Below are positions 10,121-20,970 of a stretch of DNA of 64,000 nucleotides, piece by piece. Source of the DNA: Zoogloea sp. (GTDB lineage: Bacteria > Pseudomonadota > Gammaproteobacteria > Burkholderiales > Rhodocyclaceae); NCBI RefSeq assembly GCF_030157465.1, contig NZ_JAOAUU010000058.1, positions 186,001 through 250,000 on the forward strand, written 5' to 3'. Positions within the stretch are counted from its first letter, which is position 1, and the number at the start of each line of letters is the position of its first letter. Under the pieces are notes generated by a model that was not told the origin of the DNA, searched no databases, and saw only the letters and a program-made list of their open reading frames with translations. Position numbers and translations under genes: made by a program.

Positions 10121-10846
10121 ATGACTGCAAAAGACAAACTCCCCAAGGTGGTGCCCACTACGGCGGCACAAAACTTCACGGCCAGGGAGTCGTGGCGGAT
10201 TTTTGGAATTATGGCAGAGTTCGTCGAGGCCACTGAGCGGCTCAAGCCGATCCGCCCGGCCGTCTCGATCTTCGGCAGCGCCCGCACCAAGCCCGACCAC
10301 CCTTACTACGCCAGCACCGAACGCATCGCCCGGCTTTTGTCGGATGCCGGCTTCTCGGTCATCTCGGGTGGCGGCCCCGGCATCATGGAAGCCGCCAACA
10401 AGGGCGCCTACTTCGGCAAGTCGCCCAGCGTGGGGCTCAACATCCAGTTGCCGATGGAGCAGCGGGCCAACCCCTACCAGGATATTTCCCAGACTTTCCA
10501 GCACTTCTTCGCGCGCAAGTTCATGTTCGTGAAGTTCGCCATCGCCTATGTGGTGATGCCGGGCGGCTTCGGCACCCTCGACGAAATGCTCGAGGCCATG
10601 ACGCTGATCCAGACCGGCAAGAGCCGCAAGATTCCGGTGATTCTGGTCCACGAGCCGTTCTGGCGCGGGCTGATCGACTGGTTCAAGGACAGGCTGGTGG
10701 AAGAGGGCATGATCAACCCGGAAGACCTCAACCTGATCCAGATCATCGACGAGCCGGAAAAGGTGGTCGATGCCATTTTCAACCATTACCAGAGCCGCGG
10801 CTTCCTGCCGCTGCCGGAAGAGCACGAGCTGATGCTCAACCTCTGA
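10121..10846 (+). CDS. LOG family / TIGR00730 Rossmann-fold protein
   Basis: 'SGGGPGIMEAANKGA' and 'MPGGFGTLDEMLEAMTLIQTG' motifs. Confidence 0.92.
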   Translation: MTAKDKLPKVVPTTAAQNFTARESWRIFGIMAEFVEATERLKPIRPAVSIFGSARTKPDHPYYASTERIARLLSDAGFSVISGGGPGIMEAANKGAYFGKSPSVGLNIQLPMEQRANPYQDISQTFQHFFARKFMFVKFAIAYVVMPGGFGTLDEMLEAMTLIQTGKSRKIPVILVHEPFWRGLIDWFKDRLVEEGMINPEDLNLIQIIDEPEKVVDAIFNHYQSRGFLPLPEEHELMLNL

Positions 10847-10893
10847 CCGCCCCATCGCGCAGGTTACAATCGCGGCATCGTCAGGAGACCTCC

Positions 10894-11235
10894 ATGCCAC
10901 GCGTCCATCATTTCGCCGCCCTGCTCTTCGCCGTCACCGCGGCGGCCTGGGCCCAGCAAGCCCCCCAGAAGCTCGAACCCCTGCCCGAACCACCCCCGCC
11001 GCCGCAGGGCATGGAACTCGACAACGAGGTCGAGCAGCAGGTGACCATCGGCAAGAAGGGCGAGGACACGGTGGAGGAATTCCGCGCCAACGGCCAGCTC
11101 TACATGATCAAGGTCACCCCGCCCCACGGCGTGCCCTACTATCTCTACGACGACATCGGCAACGGCGACTTCACCCGCCGCGACGCCCAGGACAGCGGAA
11201 TCCGCGTGCCCAAGTGGGTGATCAAGCGCTGGTAG
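10894..11235 (+). CDS. DUF2782-like periplasmic protein
   Basis: Signal peptide, proline-rich stretch, 'EQQVTIGKKGEDTVEEFRANGQLYMIKVTPPHGVPYYLYD'. Confidence 0.75.
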   Translation: MPRVHHFAALLFAVTAAAWAQQAPQKLEPLPEPPPPPQGMELDNEVEQQVTIGKKGEDTVEEFRANGQLYMIKVTPPHGVPYYLYDDIGNGDFTRRDAQDSGIRVPKWVIKRW

Positions 11236-11255
11236 GCTGGCGCTGCTTCACCATT

Positions 11256-11283
11256 AAAAAGGCCGGGAAAACCCGGCCTTTTT
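11256..11283. terminator. bidirectional rho-independent terminator
   Basis: AAAAAGGCCGGG-aaaa-CCCGGCCTTTTT, between convergent DUF2782 gene and sppA. Confidence 0.9.
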
Positions 11284-11300
11284 GCTGTCCGCTGCCCCGT

Positions 11301-13133
11301 TCAGGGCGCCTCGCACAGGCAGTGCAGATACATGTGCCCCGGGTCGTTCCACAGGGCCAGCGCCTGCAGCTCGCTGCGCAGACGGGCCAGCGTGGTTTCC
11401 ACCAGCGACGGCCGGGGCTGGGTGCCGTCGGGCTCGTCGCCGTTGTCGAGCAGGCGGGCCAGCAGCTGGTCGCGGGGCGACATCGGCTTTTCAACGTAGA
11501 CCACGTCGTAATCGGTCAGCCCGGCGCGGGCCGCGGCAGACTTGAGGGCGGCATCCAGCCCGCCGAGCTTGTCCACCAGGCCTTTTTCCTTCGCCTGGCT
11601 CCCCAGCCAGACACGGCCCTGGGCCACCTCGTCCACCGCTTCGGGGCTCATCTTGCGCGCCGTGCCCACCACTGCCAGAAAACGCCGGTAGCCGTATTCG
11701 ATCGTCTGCTGCAGCACATTGGCCACCTGCGGATCGACCGGCCGGCGCAGGTCGAGCCCGCCGGACAGCGGCGTGGTGCCGATGCCATCAACGGTCAGGC
11801 CGAGCTTGTCCATCGGGCCGGAGAGATCGGGCAGCATCGCAAAGATGCCGATCGAACCGGTGATGGTGGTCGGGCTGGCCCACACTTCGTCGGCCGCCAT
11901 GCTGATCCAGTAGCCGCCCGATGCCGCCACCGACCCCATCGACACAACGACTGTTTTGCCCGCCTGACGGGTCAGTTCGAGTTCGCGGCGAATCACCTCG
12001 GACGCGGTGGCGCTGCCGCCGGGGCTGTCGACCCGCAGCACGACCGCCTTGATCGCGTCGTCCTCGCGGGCCTGACGGATCAGGCTGGCCACGGTGTCAC
12101 CGCCAATCACGCCGGCCGGCTGTTCGCCATCGACGATGCTGCCCTGGGCGACGACCACGCCGACCTTGGCCGCCGGATGGGGCGCCTCTTCGCGCAGACG
12201 ATCCACATAGGCGCCGAGATCCACATGCTTGTAGCCCTTGCCCTCGGCGCCGGCGCCCAGCTTCTCGCGGAGGTATTCGCGCCATTCGTCGGCGGTCTTG
12301 ATGCCATCGACAAAACCGGCCGTGAGGGCCATTTTGGCGGCATCGCCACCAGCCGCGGCGAGCAGCTCGGGGGCTTCGCTCACGTAACGGGCAAAGCCTG
12401 CGCCGGCTTTCGGGCGGGCGGCAACGATGCCGGCCTGGTAAGCCTGCCACGCGGCGTCGAGGTAAATCTTGGTGGCCTCGCGGTCCTCGGGCGACATGTC
12501 GCTGCGGGTGTAGGGCTCGACGAAGGATTTGTAGGTGCCGACGCGGAAGACCTGCATCTTCACGCCGACCTGGTCGAACAGGCCCTTGAAGTAAGTGGGA
12601 AAGCGCCCGAAACCGTTGATCAATACATAACCGTCGGGGTTCACGAACACTTCGTCGGCGTGGGCGGCGAGGTAGTACTGGGCCTGGTTGTAGTGCTTGC
12701 CCCAGGCATAAACCTTTTTGCCGGCCTTGCGGAACTCGGCAATGGCGGCGGCCACCTCCTGCAACTTGGAGAGGCCGGCACCCGACATGCTGTCAGTTTC
12801 AACGACCAGCGCCTTGATGTGCGGATCGGTGGCGGCGGCGTGGATCGCGTCGATCACGTCGCGCAGCAGCACCTGATGAATGCCCTCGCCGCCCTGGATC
12901 AGGCTGATCGGGCTCTTGGCGCTGCGCTGCTCGACCAGGTTGCCGTTGGGGGCCACCAGCAGCCCCGCATCGGTGGGCAGTGGCGCCGGCCGGCTGGCCC
13001 ACCAGCCCGCCACGAGAAACACCACCACGGCGATGAACAGCAGGTTGAGACTGACCTGCCGCAGGCGGTCCACGGCCCCCCAGACGCCTGACACCATTCT
13101 TCTCACGACACCCGGTCGCGCGCTCCGCTCCAT
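11301..13133 (-). CDS. sppA: signal peptide peptidase SppA, 67K type
   Basis: '[23 protein letters not shown]', '[24 protein letters not shown]', N-terminal TM segment. Confidence 0.93.
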   Translation of the reverse strand: MERSARPGVVRRMVSGVWGAVDRLRQVSLNLLFIAVVVFLVAGWWASRPAPLPTDAGLLVAPNGNLVEQRSAKSPISLIQGGEGIHQVLLRDVIDAIHAAATDPHIKALVVETDSMSGAGLSKLQEVAAAIAEFRKAGKKVYAWGKHYNQAQYYLAAHADEVFVNPDGYVLINGFGRFPTYFKGLFDQVGVKMQVFRVGTYKSFVEPYTRSDMSPEDREATKIYLDAAWQAYQAGIVAARPKAGAGFARYVSEAPELLAAAGGDAAKMALTAGFVDGIKTADEWREYLREKLGAGAEGKGYKHVDLGAYVDRLREEAPHPAAKVGVVVAQGSIVDGEQPAGVIGGDTVASLIRQAREDDAIKAVVLRVDSPGGSATASEVIRRELELTRQAGKTVVVSMGSVAASGGYWISMAADEVWASPTTITGSIGIFAMLPDLSGPMDKLGLTVDGIGTTPLSGGLDLRRPVDPQVANVLQQTIEYGYRRFLAVVGTARKMSPEAVDEVAQGRVWLGSQAKEKGLVDKLGGLDAALKSAAARAGLTDYDVVYVEKPMSPRDQLLARLLDNGDEPDGTQPRPSLVETTLARLRSELQALALWNDPGHMYLHCLCEAP

Positions 13134-13216
13134 CCTGCTCTCCAATGTTTGCCTGCCAGGCCGCTTGTGGCAGCCCGCACGCTTTCGGCGCTCCACCAAT
13201 CCGGTAGAATCCGCCC

Positions 13217-13630
13217 ATGTTTACCAATCCCTCTCCCGACCAGATCCGCAGCTTGCTGCAGGCGGTCAAGACCATCGCCGTCGTCGGCCTGTCGCCGCGC
13301 GCCGAGCGCCCGAGCTACCGGGTTTCGCGCTCGATGCAAGGCTTCGGGTATCGCATCGTACCGGTTCGACCGGCGGTTTCCGAAGTGCTTGGCGAAAAAG
13401 CCTACGCGCGGCTCTCGGACATGCCCTTCGTTCCCGATCTCGTGGATGTTTTTCGAGCATCTGCAGAAGTCGGCCCGATCGTGGACGAATGCATCGCCTT
13501 GGGCGTGAAGCGCATCTGGCTGCAGGACGGGGTGATCGACGAGGCCGCCGCCGCACGTGCGCTGGCGGCAGGCATCACCGTGGTGATGGACCGCTGCATA
13601 TGGCGGGATTACATGGATTTTATCGCATGA
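13217..13630 (+). CDS. CoA-binding protein (YccU-like)
   Basis: '[35 protein letters not shown]', '[10 protein letters not shown]'. Confidence 0.88.
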   Translation: MFTNPSPDQIRSLLQAVKTIAVVGLSPRAERPSYRVSRSMQGFGYRIVPVRPAVSEVLGEKAYARLSDMPFVPDLVDVFRASAEVGPIVDECIALGVKRIWLQDGVIDEAAAARALAAGITVVMDRCIWRDYMDFIA

Positions 13631-14466
13631 GCCAGAAGCTCGCCTTTACCAAAATGCATGGCCTTGGCAACGACTTCGTGATGATCGATGCCGTTCGCCA
13701 GAACATCCAGCTCACCGAAGCCCAGGTGCGCTACCTCGGCGACCGCCACTTCGGCGTCGGCTTCGACCAGTTGCTGGTCGTCGAAACGTCGCAGACACCC
13801 GGCGTGGATTTCCGCTACCGCATCTTCAACGCCGACGGCGGCGAAGTCGAACAATGCGGCAACGGCGCCCGCTGCTTCGCCCGCTTCGTGTTCGACCAGG
13901 GCCTCACCGACAAGCGCGAAATCCGCGTCGAGACCAAAAAAGGCATCATCACCCCGCGCCTCGAAGCCGACGGCAATGTAACCGTCGACATGGGCGTCCC
14001 GGTGCTCACGCCCGCCGACGTGCCCTTCGTCAGCGATTCCGACGCGTACGTGCAGCCGCTGGATGTAGCCGGCACCACGGTGGCGATCACCGCCGTCAGC
14101 ATGGGCAACCCCCACGCCGTGCAGGTGGTGGCCAACGTGGATACCGCCCCGGTGGCCGAACAGGGCCCGCTGATCGAGCACCATCCGCGCTTTCCGGCGC
14201 GGGTCAATGCCGGCTTCCTGCAGATCGTGGATGAACACCGGGTGCGCCTGCGCGTCTTCGAGCGCGGCGCCGGCGAAACCCTGGCCTGCGGCACCGGTGC
14301 CTGTGCGGCGGTGGTGGCCGGCATCCTGCGCGAACTCGTGGTGTCGCCGGTGACCGTGGAAACCCGCGGCGGCGAACTCACCATCGCCTGGAACGGCGTC
14401 GGCACCCCGGTGATGATGACCGGCCCGGCGGTCAGCGTCTTCAGCGCTGAAATCACGCTTCCCTGA
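13627..14466 (+). CDS. dapF: diaminopimelate epimerase
   Basis: '[12 protein letters not shown]', '[21 protein letters not shown]', '[21 protein letters not shown]'; ATGA overlap with upstream gene. Confidence 0.97.
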   Translation: MSQKLAFTKMHGLGNDFVMIDAVRQNIQLTEAQVRYLGDRHFGVGFDQLLVVETSQTPGVDFRYRIFNADGGEVEQCGNGARCFARFVFDQGLTDKREIRVETKKGIITPRLEADGNVTVDMGVPVLTPADVPFVSDSDAYVQPLDVAGTTVAITAVSMGNPHAVQVVANVDTAPVAEQGPLIEHHPRFPARVNAGFLQIVDEHRVRLRVFERGAGETLACGTGACAAVVAGILRELVVSPVTVETRGGELTIAWNGVGTPVMMTGPAVSVFSAEITLP

Positions 14467-14501
14467 TTTCCCCCAGCCTACTTCCAACCCGGCCCAACGC
14501 C

Positions 14502-15152
14502 ATGAAAGCTTCCGACGTCATCGAGTTTCTGCAGGCAAACCCCGAATTCTTCGACAAGAACTCGACCCTGCTGACCGACCTGACGGTGACCCACCCCAAC
14601 AACGGACAGGCCATCTCCCTCACCGAGCGCCAGCTGATCGCCCTGCGCGACCGCATCGCCCAGCTTGAGGACAAGTTCGCCGAGCTGCTGGCCTTTGGCG
14701 AGGAGAACGACGGCATCAGCGAAAAGGTGCATCGCCTGGGCCTGTCCCTGCTGGAAGCGGAAGACTTCGAATCGATCCGCCAGGCCATCTACGTGCATCT
14801 GCAGGAAGACTTCGCGGTGCCTCACGTGGCCTTCCGGGTATGGAACAGCGTGCTGTCGCGCAGCGGGCCGGAGTTTCTGGCAGTTGGCGAGGAAGTACGC
14901 TTTTTCACCGGCGACCTCAACCAGCCCTACTGCGGCGTCCCCACCCTGCGCGAAGTAAGCAACTGGTTCGGCCCGGCCGGCAAGCTGATCCGTTCGGTGT
15001 CGCTGGTGCCCCTGCGCCGCGACGAGCAAACCTTCGGGCTGCTGGCCCTGGGCAGCGAAGACCCGGAACGGTTCTATGCCGAGATGGGCACGCTGTACGT
15101 GACGCGCATCGGCGAGATGGTGTCCTGCGCCCTCCGCCGCCAATTGGGGTGA
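14502..15152 (+). CDS. DUF484 family protein
   Basis: 'VIEFLQANPEFFDKNSTLLTDLTVTHPNNGQAISLTERQLIALRDRI' plus GAF-like remainder; downstream of dapF as commonly seen. Confidence 0.88.
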   Translation: MKASDVIEFLQANPEFFDKNSTLLTDLTVTHPNNGQAISLTERQLIALRDRIAQLEDKFAELLAFGEENDGISEKVHRLGLSLLEAEDFESIRQAIYVHLQEDFAVPHVAFRVWNSVLSRSGPEFLAVGEEVRFFTGDLNQPYCGVPTLREVSNWFGPAGKLIRSVSLVPLRRDEQTFGLLALGSEDPERFYAEMGTLYVTRIGEMVSCALRRQLG

Positions 15153-15270
15153 GGGGCGCATAAGGCTACTGCGCGGGCCGATCTTGCGCCTGCGATGCTC
15201 ACCGTACAGTTCGTACGGTTGCGCTTCTCGGCACAACCTCGACCCGCTCGCTACGCCCTCTGCGCCCCTC
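15151..15270. repeat. ~120 bp imperfect palindromic intergenic element
   Basis: Terminal 10 bp inverted repeats GAGGGGCGCA / TGCGCCCCTC; central ACCGTAC-agttc-GTACGGT; arms partly complementary. Confidence 0.6.
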
Positions 15271-15318
15271 CGGCGCTTGGGCGGTTTATTTTTCTGATTA
15301 TTCTTTGGTTTTCCCACC

Positions 15319-16503
15319 ATGGCTGAACTCATTCTCAAATCCGGCAATGACCGGTCCGTGCTTCGTCGTCACCCCTGGATCTTCGCGGGTTCGGTAGATC
15401 GGCTGGAAGGGCGGGCGCGGCCGGGTGACACGGTGCTGGTGCAGGATTCGCGCGGCAAGCCGCTGGCGCGGGCAGCGTGGTCGCCGGAATCGCAGATCCG
15501 GGCGCGGGTGTGGAGTTTCGATCCGGAGCAGTCCATCGATCACGCTTTCATCAAGCGGGCGGTGGCGACTTCGGTGGCACGCCGGGCCGCCCACCCCTGG
15601 CTGGCCGGGCAGGAGGGCGTGCGCCTGATCCACGGTGAATCCGACGGCCTGCCGGGCGTCATCGCCGACCGTTACGGCGCCGTGGTGGTAGTCCAGCTCA
15701 CCAGCGCAGGCGCCGACAAGTGGCGCGACGCCATCGTTGCCGGGCTGGTCCAGGCCACCGGTTGCAGCGCCGTGTATGAGCGTTCGGATTCGGACGTGCG
15801 CAAGCTCGAAGGCCTCGGGCCGGTTACCGGCCTGGTTTACGGCGAAATGCCCGAATCGCTCACCATCGTCGAAAACGGCGTGCGCATGGAAGTGGACGTG
15901 GCCGGCGGCCATAAAACCGGCTTTTACCTCGACCAGCGTGAAAACCGCCAGCTCACCGGCCGCCTCGCCGCCGGGCGCGACGTGCTCAACTGCTTTTGCT
16001 ACACCGGCGGCTTCTCGCTGCAGGCACTGGCCGGCGGCGCCAAAAGCGTCATCTCCATCGACTCGTCCGGCCCCGCGCTGGCCACCGCGGCGCGCAACAT
16101 GGCGCTCAACCCGCAGCTCGACGCCAGCCGCGCCGAATGGCGCGAGGACGACGTCTTTCAGGCCCTCCGCAACCTCAAGGCCGAAGGCCGCAAGTTCGAC
16201 CTGATCATCCTTGATCCGCCCAAGTTCGCGCCGTCCGCCGCCCACGCCGAACGGGCCGCCCGCGCCTACAAGGACATCAACCTGCTCGGCTTGCGCCTGC
16301 TCAACCCCGGCGGCATTTTGATGACCTACTCGTGCTCCGGTGGAATCGGGCTCGAAATGTTCCAGAAGATCGTCGCCAGTGCCGCCTCTGACGTGGGCAT
16401 CGACGCACGCATCCTGCATCGTCTGTCGGCGGCCCCCGACCATCCGGTCGGTCTGGCCGTTCCGGAGGGCGAATACCTTAAGGGGCTGGCCTGCCAGGTG
16501 TGA
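15319..16503 (+). CDS. rlmI: class I SAM-dependent rRNA methyltransferase (RlmI-like)
   Basis: PUA-like N-terminus, 'KTGFYLDQRENRQL', 'VLNCFCYTGGFSLQALAGGAKSVISIDSS', 'FDLIILDPPKFA'. Confidence 0.92.
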   Translation: MAELILKSGNDRSVLRRHPWIFAGSVDRLEGRARPGDTVLVQDSRGKPLARAAWSPESQIRARVWSFDPEQSIDHAFIKRAVATSVARRAAHPWLAGQEGVRLIHGESDGLPGVIADRYGAVVVVQLTSAGADKWRDAIVAGLVQATGCSAVYERSDSDVRKLEGLGPVTGLVYGEMPESLTIVENGVRMEVDVAGGHKTGFYLDQRENRQLTGRLAAGRDVLNCFCYTGGFSLQALAGGAKSVISIDSSGPALATAARNMALNPQLDASRAEWREDDVFQALRNLKAEGRKFDLIILDPPKFAPSAAHAERAARAYKDINLLGLRLLNPGGILMTYSCSGGIGLEMFQKIVASAASDVGIDARILHRLSAAPDHPVGLAVPEGEYLKGLACQV

Positions 16504-16624
16504 CAAAGTCCCTGAAGGGGCAGATTTATCGGGGCACGACAAGGCGCAGACGTATATCCGTTGGTCATTGAATGGTTAAATATTGTTTCACATTGACCAT
16601 TCGGGATATTCCACGGAGATGCAC

Positions 16625-17146
16625 ATGACCACCGCTCTGCCCCCTGAGTCTCCCGAGTCTGTCTCGGCCGGCCAGAAAACCGGTATCAGCGTGGCAGAAA
16701 TACCGCGCGAGCAGCGCGTCGCCGCCTTGCTGCTGTCGCGCTACAACCTGCGCTATCTGGTCCGGCTGTATGCCGCCTTCGAGGGCGACCTGCTGCTGCC
16801 CATCGTGCTTGGCGAAGTCGCCATGTACAACGTCAGCGGCCTGCTGCCCGACGATCCCGCCACGCTGGCAGCCAGCTTCTGCGACGATCCTAACCATATC
16901 CCGCTGCGCCCCTGCAACGCCTTCTCGATCAGTTCATCCACCGGTATCCCGCGCGAAACCGTGCGCCGCAAGGTCAGCCACCTTATCCAGCACGGCTGGA
17001 TCGACCGCGACACCCGCGGCGGCCTGACCATCACCCCCAAGGCCGTGGCCCTGTGCCTCAAACCCTTCCACGAAGACAACCAGTCCGATTTTCTCGCCAC
17101 CGCCGATCGGGTGTGGGCGGCGCTGGGCGCCCCCCGGCACGCCTGA
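16625..17146 (+). CDS. hypothetical protein with winged-helix-like segment
   Basis: 'STGIPRETVRRKVSHLIQHGWIDRDTRGGLTITPKA' looks like a wHTH recognition helix and wing; start chosen for RBS spacing. Confidence 0.55.
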   Translation: MTTALPPESPESVSAGQKTGISVAEIPREQRVAALLLSRYNLRYLVRLYAAFEGDLLLPIVLGEVAMYNVSGLLPDDPATLAASFCDDPNHIPLRPCNAFSISSSTGIPRETVRRKVSHLIQHGWIDRDTRGGLTITPKAVALCLKPFHEDNQSDFLATADRVWAALGAPRHA

Positions 17147-17182
17147 ACGCCTCATGCGTTGTGCTGGCGGCCAGACCCGCCT

Positions 17183-18235
17183 TCAAATCTCGCCGCCGCC
17201 CGGAGCCTTCAGCCCGAAGTGCTGCCAGATCGATGCGGTGGCCATGCGGCCGCGGGGCGTGCGCTGCAGATAGCCCTGCTGAATGAGATAGGGTTCCAGC
17301 ACGTCCTCGATGGTGTCGGATGATTCGCCGATCGCCGCGGCGAGGTTGTCCAGCCCCACCGGGCCGCCACCAAACTTTTCCAGCATCGCGCCCAGCAGCT
17401 TGCGGTCCATCAGGTCGAGGCCCAGGTGGTCCACGTCCAGCATGGTCAGCGCCGCATCGGCCACCGCCGCGGTGATGCGGCCATCGGCGCGCACTTCGGC
17501 GTAGTCGCGCACACGGCGCAGGAGGCGGTTGGCGATGCGCGGCGTGCCGCGGGCGCGCCGGGCGATCTCGAAGGCGCCGGTTTCGTCGATCTCCACATTC
17601 AGCAGGCGCGCCGAGCGCGTGACGATGAAAGCCAGCTCCTGGGAGGTGTAAAACTCCAGCCGCGAAACGATGCCGAAGCGGTCGCGCAGCGGGTTGGTGA
17701 GCATGCCGGCGCGGGTCGTCGCCCCCACCAGCGTGAAGGGCGGCAGGTCCAGCTTGACCGAACGTGCAGCCGGGCCCTCGCCGATCAGGATGTCGATCTG
17801 GAAATCCTCCAGCGCCGGGTAGAGGATTTCCTCCACCACCGGGCTGAGGCGATGGATTTCGTCGATGAACAGCACATCGTGGGGCTCGAGGTTGGTGAGC
17901 AGCGCGGCCAGATCGCCGGCGCGCTCGAGTACCGGGCCGGAAGTCTGGCGCAGATTGACGCCCATCTCGGCCGCCACGATGTGGGCCAGGGTGGTTTTGC
18001 CAAGGCCCGGCGGGCCGAACAGCAACACGTGATCGAGCGCTTCGCCGCGTTTCCTGGCCGCCTCGATGAAGATGCTCAGCTGGTCGCGGATCTTTTGCTG
18101 GCCGACGTAATCGGCAAGGCGCTTGGGGCGCAGCGCCCGCTCCAGCGCCTCTTCCTGGTTGCTGGCGCGCTGGGCCGTGATCAGGCGGGCGGAGGGGTCG
18201 GGCTGGCCGCCCCGGATGGCATCGGTTTCGATCAT
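17183..18235 (-). CDS. ruvB: Holliday junction branch migration DNA helicase RuvB
   Basis: '[21 protein letters not shown]', '[26 protein letters not shown]', '[20 protein letters not shown]'. Confidence 0.98.
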   Translation of the reverse strand: MIETDAIRGGQPDPSARLITAQRASNQEEALERALRPKRLADYVGQQKIRDQLSIFIEAARKRGEALDHVLLFGPPGLGKTTLAHIVAAEMGVNLRQTSGPVLERAGDLAALLTNLEPHDVLFIDEIHRLSPVVEEILYPALEDFQIDILIGEGPAARSVKLDLPPFTLVGATTRAGMLTNPLRDRFGIVSRLEFYTSQELAFIVTRSARLLNVEIDETGAFEIARRARGTPRIANRLLRRVRDYAEVRADGRITAAVADAALTMLDVDHLGLDLMDRKLLGAMLEKFGGGPVGLDNLAAAIGESSDTIEDVLEPYLIQQGYLQRTPRGRMATASIWQHFGLKAPGGGEI

Positions 18236-19299
18236 TACTGGCTATCCACGACCTTGTTGTTCACGATTTCGACATGTCCGGCCGTCCATTCACGGAACAA
18301 TGCATGCCCCAGCGCCAGGAAAGTCGGCCCGAGGAACAGGCCGATGAAGCCAAAAGCCAGCACGCCGCCAAAGGCGCCGAGGGCAATCAGCAAAATCGGC
18401 AGACTGGCCGTGCGGCTGATCAGGAAAGGCTTGAGGAAGTTATCCACCGAGCTGACCGCCAGCACGCCCCACAGCACCAGGAAGATCGCCCAGCCGCTCT
18501 CGCCCTGCTGGTAAAGCCAGAACGCGGCCCCGCCCCACAGCAGCGGCGGGCCGATCGGCACCAGCGACAAAAAGAAGGTGCCCGCCGCCAGCAGCAGCGC
18601 GCCCGGCACGCCGGCAATCAGAAAGCCGACCAGCGCCACCAGCGCCTGCGCCGCAGCGGTGCCGACGATGCCGATCATCACTGCCTTGACCGTGTTGGCC
18701 GCAAGCTCCAGCAGCCGGTTGCCCAGCTCTCCCCCCAGACGCTCCGCGCCGATTTCGAGTTGAGCGTAGATGCGCCCCCCGTCCCGGTAGAGAAAGAAGC
18801 CGATGAACAGCACCAGGGCAATCTGCAGCAGGCCCTGACCGAGCATCTGGCCCAGGCCGAGAGCAAACTTGCGCGCCGGATCGATGCCCTGGGTGGCCAG
18901 CTTGCGCATCTCGGCCTGGCTGTGGGTGAGCTTGCGCACGTAAGCGTCGATGTCGCCGCCGACCAGCGGAATCTCCTTGAGCCAGGCCGGCGGGCGGCCA
19001 TCGGATTGCTCGATGAGCACGCCGACATAATCGACGAGGTTGATCACCGCGTCGGTCAGCGAGGTGGCCAGGCCGATCATCGGCACCAGCAGCACGGCGG
19101 TCAGCAGCAGGGTCATGGTGATCGCGGCCAGACTGTCGCGCCCGCGCAGGCGGCGATGCAGCGCCTGGTACATCGGCCAGGTGGTGATGCACACCGTGCC
19201 GGCAAACAGGATCGCGGCAAAGAAGGGGCTGAGCACGAGGGCGCAGCCAAGAAGCAGCAAGGCCGTGATGGCCACCTGGGCAGTACGTCGCGGAGCCAT
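18235..19299 (-). CDS. AI-2E family transporter (PerM-like membrane protein)
   Basis: Multiple TM segments; '[44 protein letters not shown]' and '[28 protein letters not shown]'. Confidence 0.9.
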   Translation of the reverse strand: MAPRRTAQVAITALLLLGCALVLSPFFAAILFAGTVCITTWPMYQALHRRLRGRDSLAAITMTLLLTAVLLVPMIGLATSLTDAVINLVDYVGVLIEQSDGRPPAWLKEIPLVGGDIDAYVRKLTHSQAEMRKLATQGIDPARKFALGLGQMLGQGLLQIALVLFIGFFLYRDGGRIYAQLEIGAERLGGELGNRLLELAANTVKAVMIGIVGTAAAQALVALVGFLIAGVPGALLLAAGTFFLSLVPIGPPLLWGGAAFWLYQQGESGWAIFLVLWGVLAVSSVDNFLKPFLISRTASLPILLIALGAFGGVLAFGFIGLFLGPTFLALGHALFREWTAGHVEIVNNKVVDSQ

Positions 19300-19502
19300 G
19301 GGGAATATGCCTTGAATGGGGTGGCGCGATTATCGCCGAATCGTCGGGCGGCGAACGGAGGATCGACACCGCAAGGCAGCATCGGCCCTCGAAAACTCCC
19401 GATTTATGCCAAACATATAAAACAGTCTTGTTCTTATCGCGAAAAAATCGTCCAATCACTTTCTGTCCAATCAAACCAGATGGCTCTTGCCACCTCACCA
19501 CC

Positions 19503-20264
19503 ATGCTCCTCGACGAACAAGCGCGGTGCTTCTTCGACCGCTGGCACGCACTGCAGCCTGGGTCACGGAACATCGCCGCGATGCGCGGGTTCTTCGACGG
19601 CTGGCGAAGCCTCGCGCCGGCTGCGCCACCGTCGGCGCCAGCGCTCAAGCACGAACGCTTCAATGAATTTGCCACGGCTTTCCAGGCAGCCTATCGGAAC
19701 TACCGACGTAGTGGCGTGGCCGCCAATGCCTGGCGTACCGCCGGCATCGGCAAGGACGAGATGCGCAACAGCGCAGTGCTGCGCTGGCTGCTCGATGGCT
19801 TTGGCGATCATGGCCAGGGGCCGGCGATCCTGGCCGCGCTGCTGCGGCAACTGCAACGCTCCGACCTGGCAGAACTCGCCATCCGATATCCGTACTGGAC
19901 ACGCGTCGAATCCTGCCCGTTCGGCGAGCGTGAAAGCCGTATCGACATCGAGATCGAAAACCCGCACTTTATAATTTTCATTGAAGTGAAGGTCGGCGCC
20001 GGAGAATCCGGCGATCAACTGGAAAGATATCGCCAGTTGGCGACGAGAAAGGCCGGCAATACGGCCCGCGAATGGGCTGTGATTTTCCTCACGCCAACCG
20101 GGCGAGCGCCCAAAACAGAAGCGCAGCATGGCCATATCACCGCGATTTCATGGAAATCCGTTGCTGCCGTCGTGGAGCAGCATATTCGCGACACGGCACT
20201 CGACACGAGCGTGGCCGGCCTCCTGCTGCACCAATTCGCCGAGCACATGCGCACGCTCCGCTGA
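19503..20264 (+). CDS. PD-(D/E)XK nuclease family protein (PDDEXK_4-like)
   Basis: 'ESRIDIEIENPHFIIFIEVKVGAGESGDQLERYRQLA' gives D...ExK; alternative in-frame start at 19428. Confidence 0.78.
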   Translation: MLLDEQARCFFDRWHALQPGSRNIAAMRGFFDGWRSLAPAAPPSAPALKHERFNEFATAFQAAYRNYRRSGVAANAWRTAGIGKDEMRNSAVLRWLLDGFGDHGQGPAILAALLRQLQRSDLAELAIRYPYWTRVESCPFGERESRIDIEIENPHFIIFIEVKVGAGESGDQLERYRQLATRKAGNTAREWAVIFLTPTGRAPKTEAQHGHITAISWKSVAAVVEQHIRDTALDTSVAGLLLHQFAEHMRTLR

Positions 20265-20297
20265 CCGATCAAACTTCACTGCAAGGAATCCTCTCCC

Positions 20298-20954
20298 ATG
20301 AGCCAATCCCACGAAATTCACAAACTGGTCATCAGCAACATGGCCGTGCTGGAACAAGCCCCGGCGGTAGTCGACGAAGCCGAAAAACGGATTTTCGGCG
20401 CCATCGACGAGAAAATCGAAAAATGGGCGAAGGCACAGGAGGGCTGGGTAGGCTTTTTCGATTTTCTGGAAGACGAAACAAGCTTCAAGCCCGAGAGCTG
20501 GCCTGTCACTGACGACATCGGCTATCTCGCCTGGTTCGAAATCGGAATGCTGCCCAGCGAAGGCTATGAACACTATCTTTCACCGCTGGTCGGCGCGGTC
20601 ACACAGGAGTTCGGCTTTTACTTCTCGGTGCATGCACCGTGGCTGACCGGGCTGGAAAACCAGAAACGCGCCCAGCCCGGCAAGAAGTGGGCGAACTTCC
20701 TGCACGAGCACTTCCGCGAGTTTCCCCTGCTGGCGGCAAACGGCTTCCGCCCGGAAGGAGAAGCGCTCTTTCACCCCGTGCGCATCGACGCAGCGGCGCT
20801 TGCCGATGCCTATCCGGACACGCTGGACGACGCACTCGAACCCGTCGACGACGCCCTCGCCCACATCGCCGCCGCGCTGCCCGAATTCACCCGCTTGATC
20901 GAAACCGCACGAGCCCACTTCGCCAAGAACGGCGAAGACGCAGCACAAGCCTGA
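20298..20954 (+). CDS. hypothetical protein, partner of the PD-(D/E)XK nuclease gene
   Basis: 218 aa ORF, same strand, 33 bp after the nuclease gene; family not recognised. Confidence 0.7.
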   Translation: MSQSHEIHKLVISNMAVLEQAPAVVDEAEKRIFGAIDEKIEKWAKAQEGWVGFFDFLEDETSFKPESWPVTDDIGYLAWFEIGMLPSEGYEHYLSPLVGAVTQEFGFYFSVHAPWLTGLENQKRAQPGKKWANFLHEHFREFPLLAANGFRPEGEALFHPVRIDAAALADAYPDTLDDALEPVDDALAHIAAALPEFTRLIETARAHFAKNGEDAAQA

Positions 20955-20970
20955 CGCACAGCGCCGGGGC

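Noticed and set aside
11214-13091. 625 aa plus-strand ORF
   Set aside because: Antisense to sppA; also runs through the terminator at 11256-11283.
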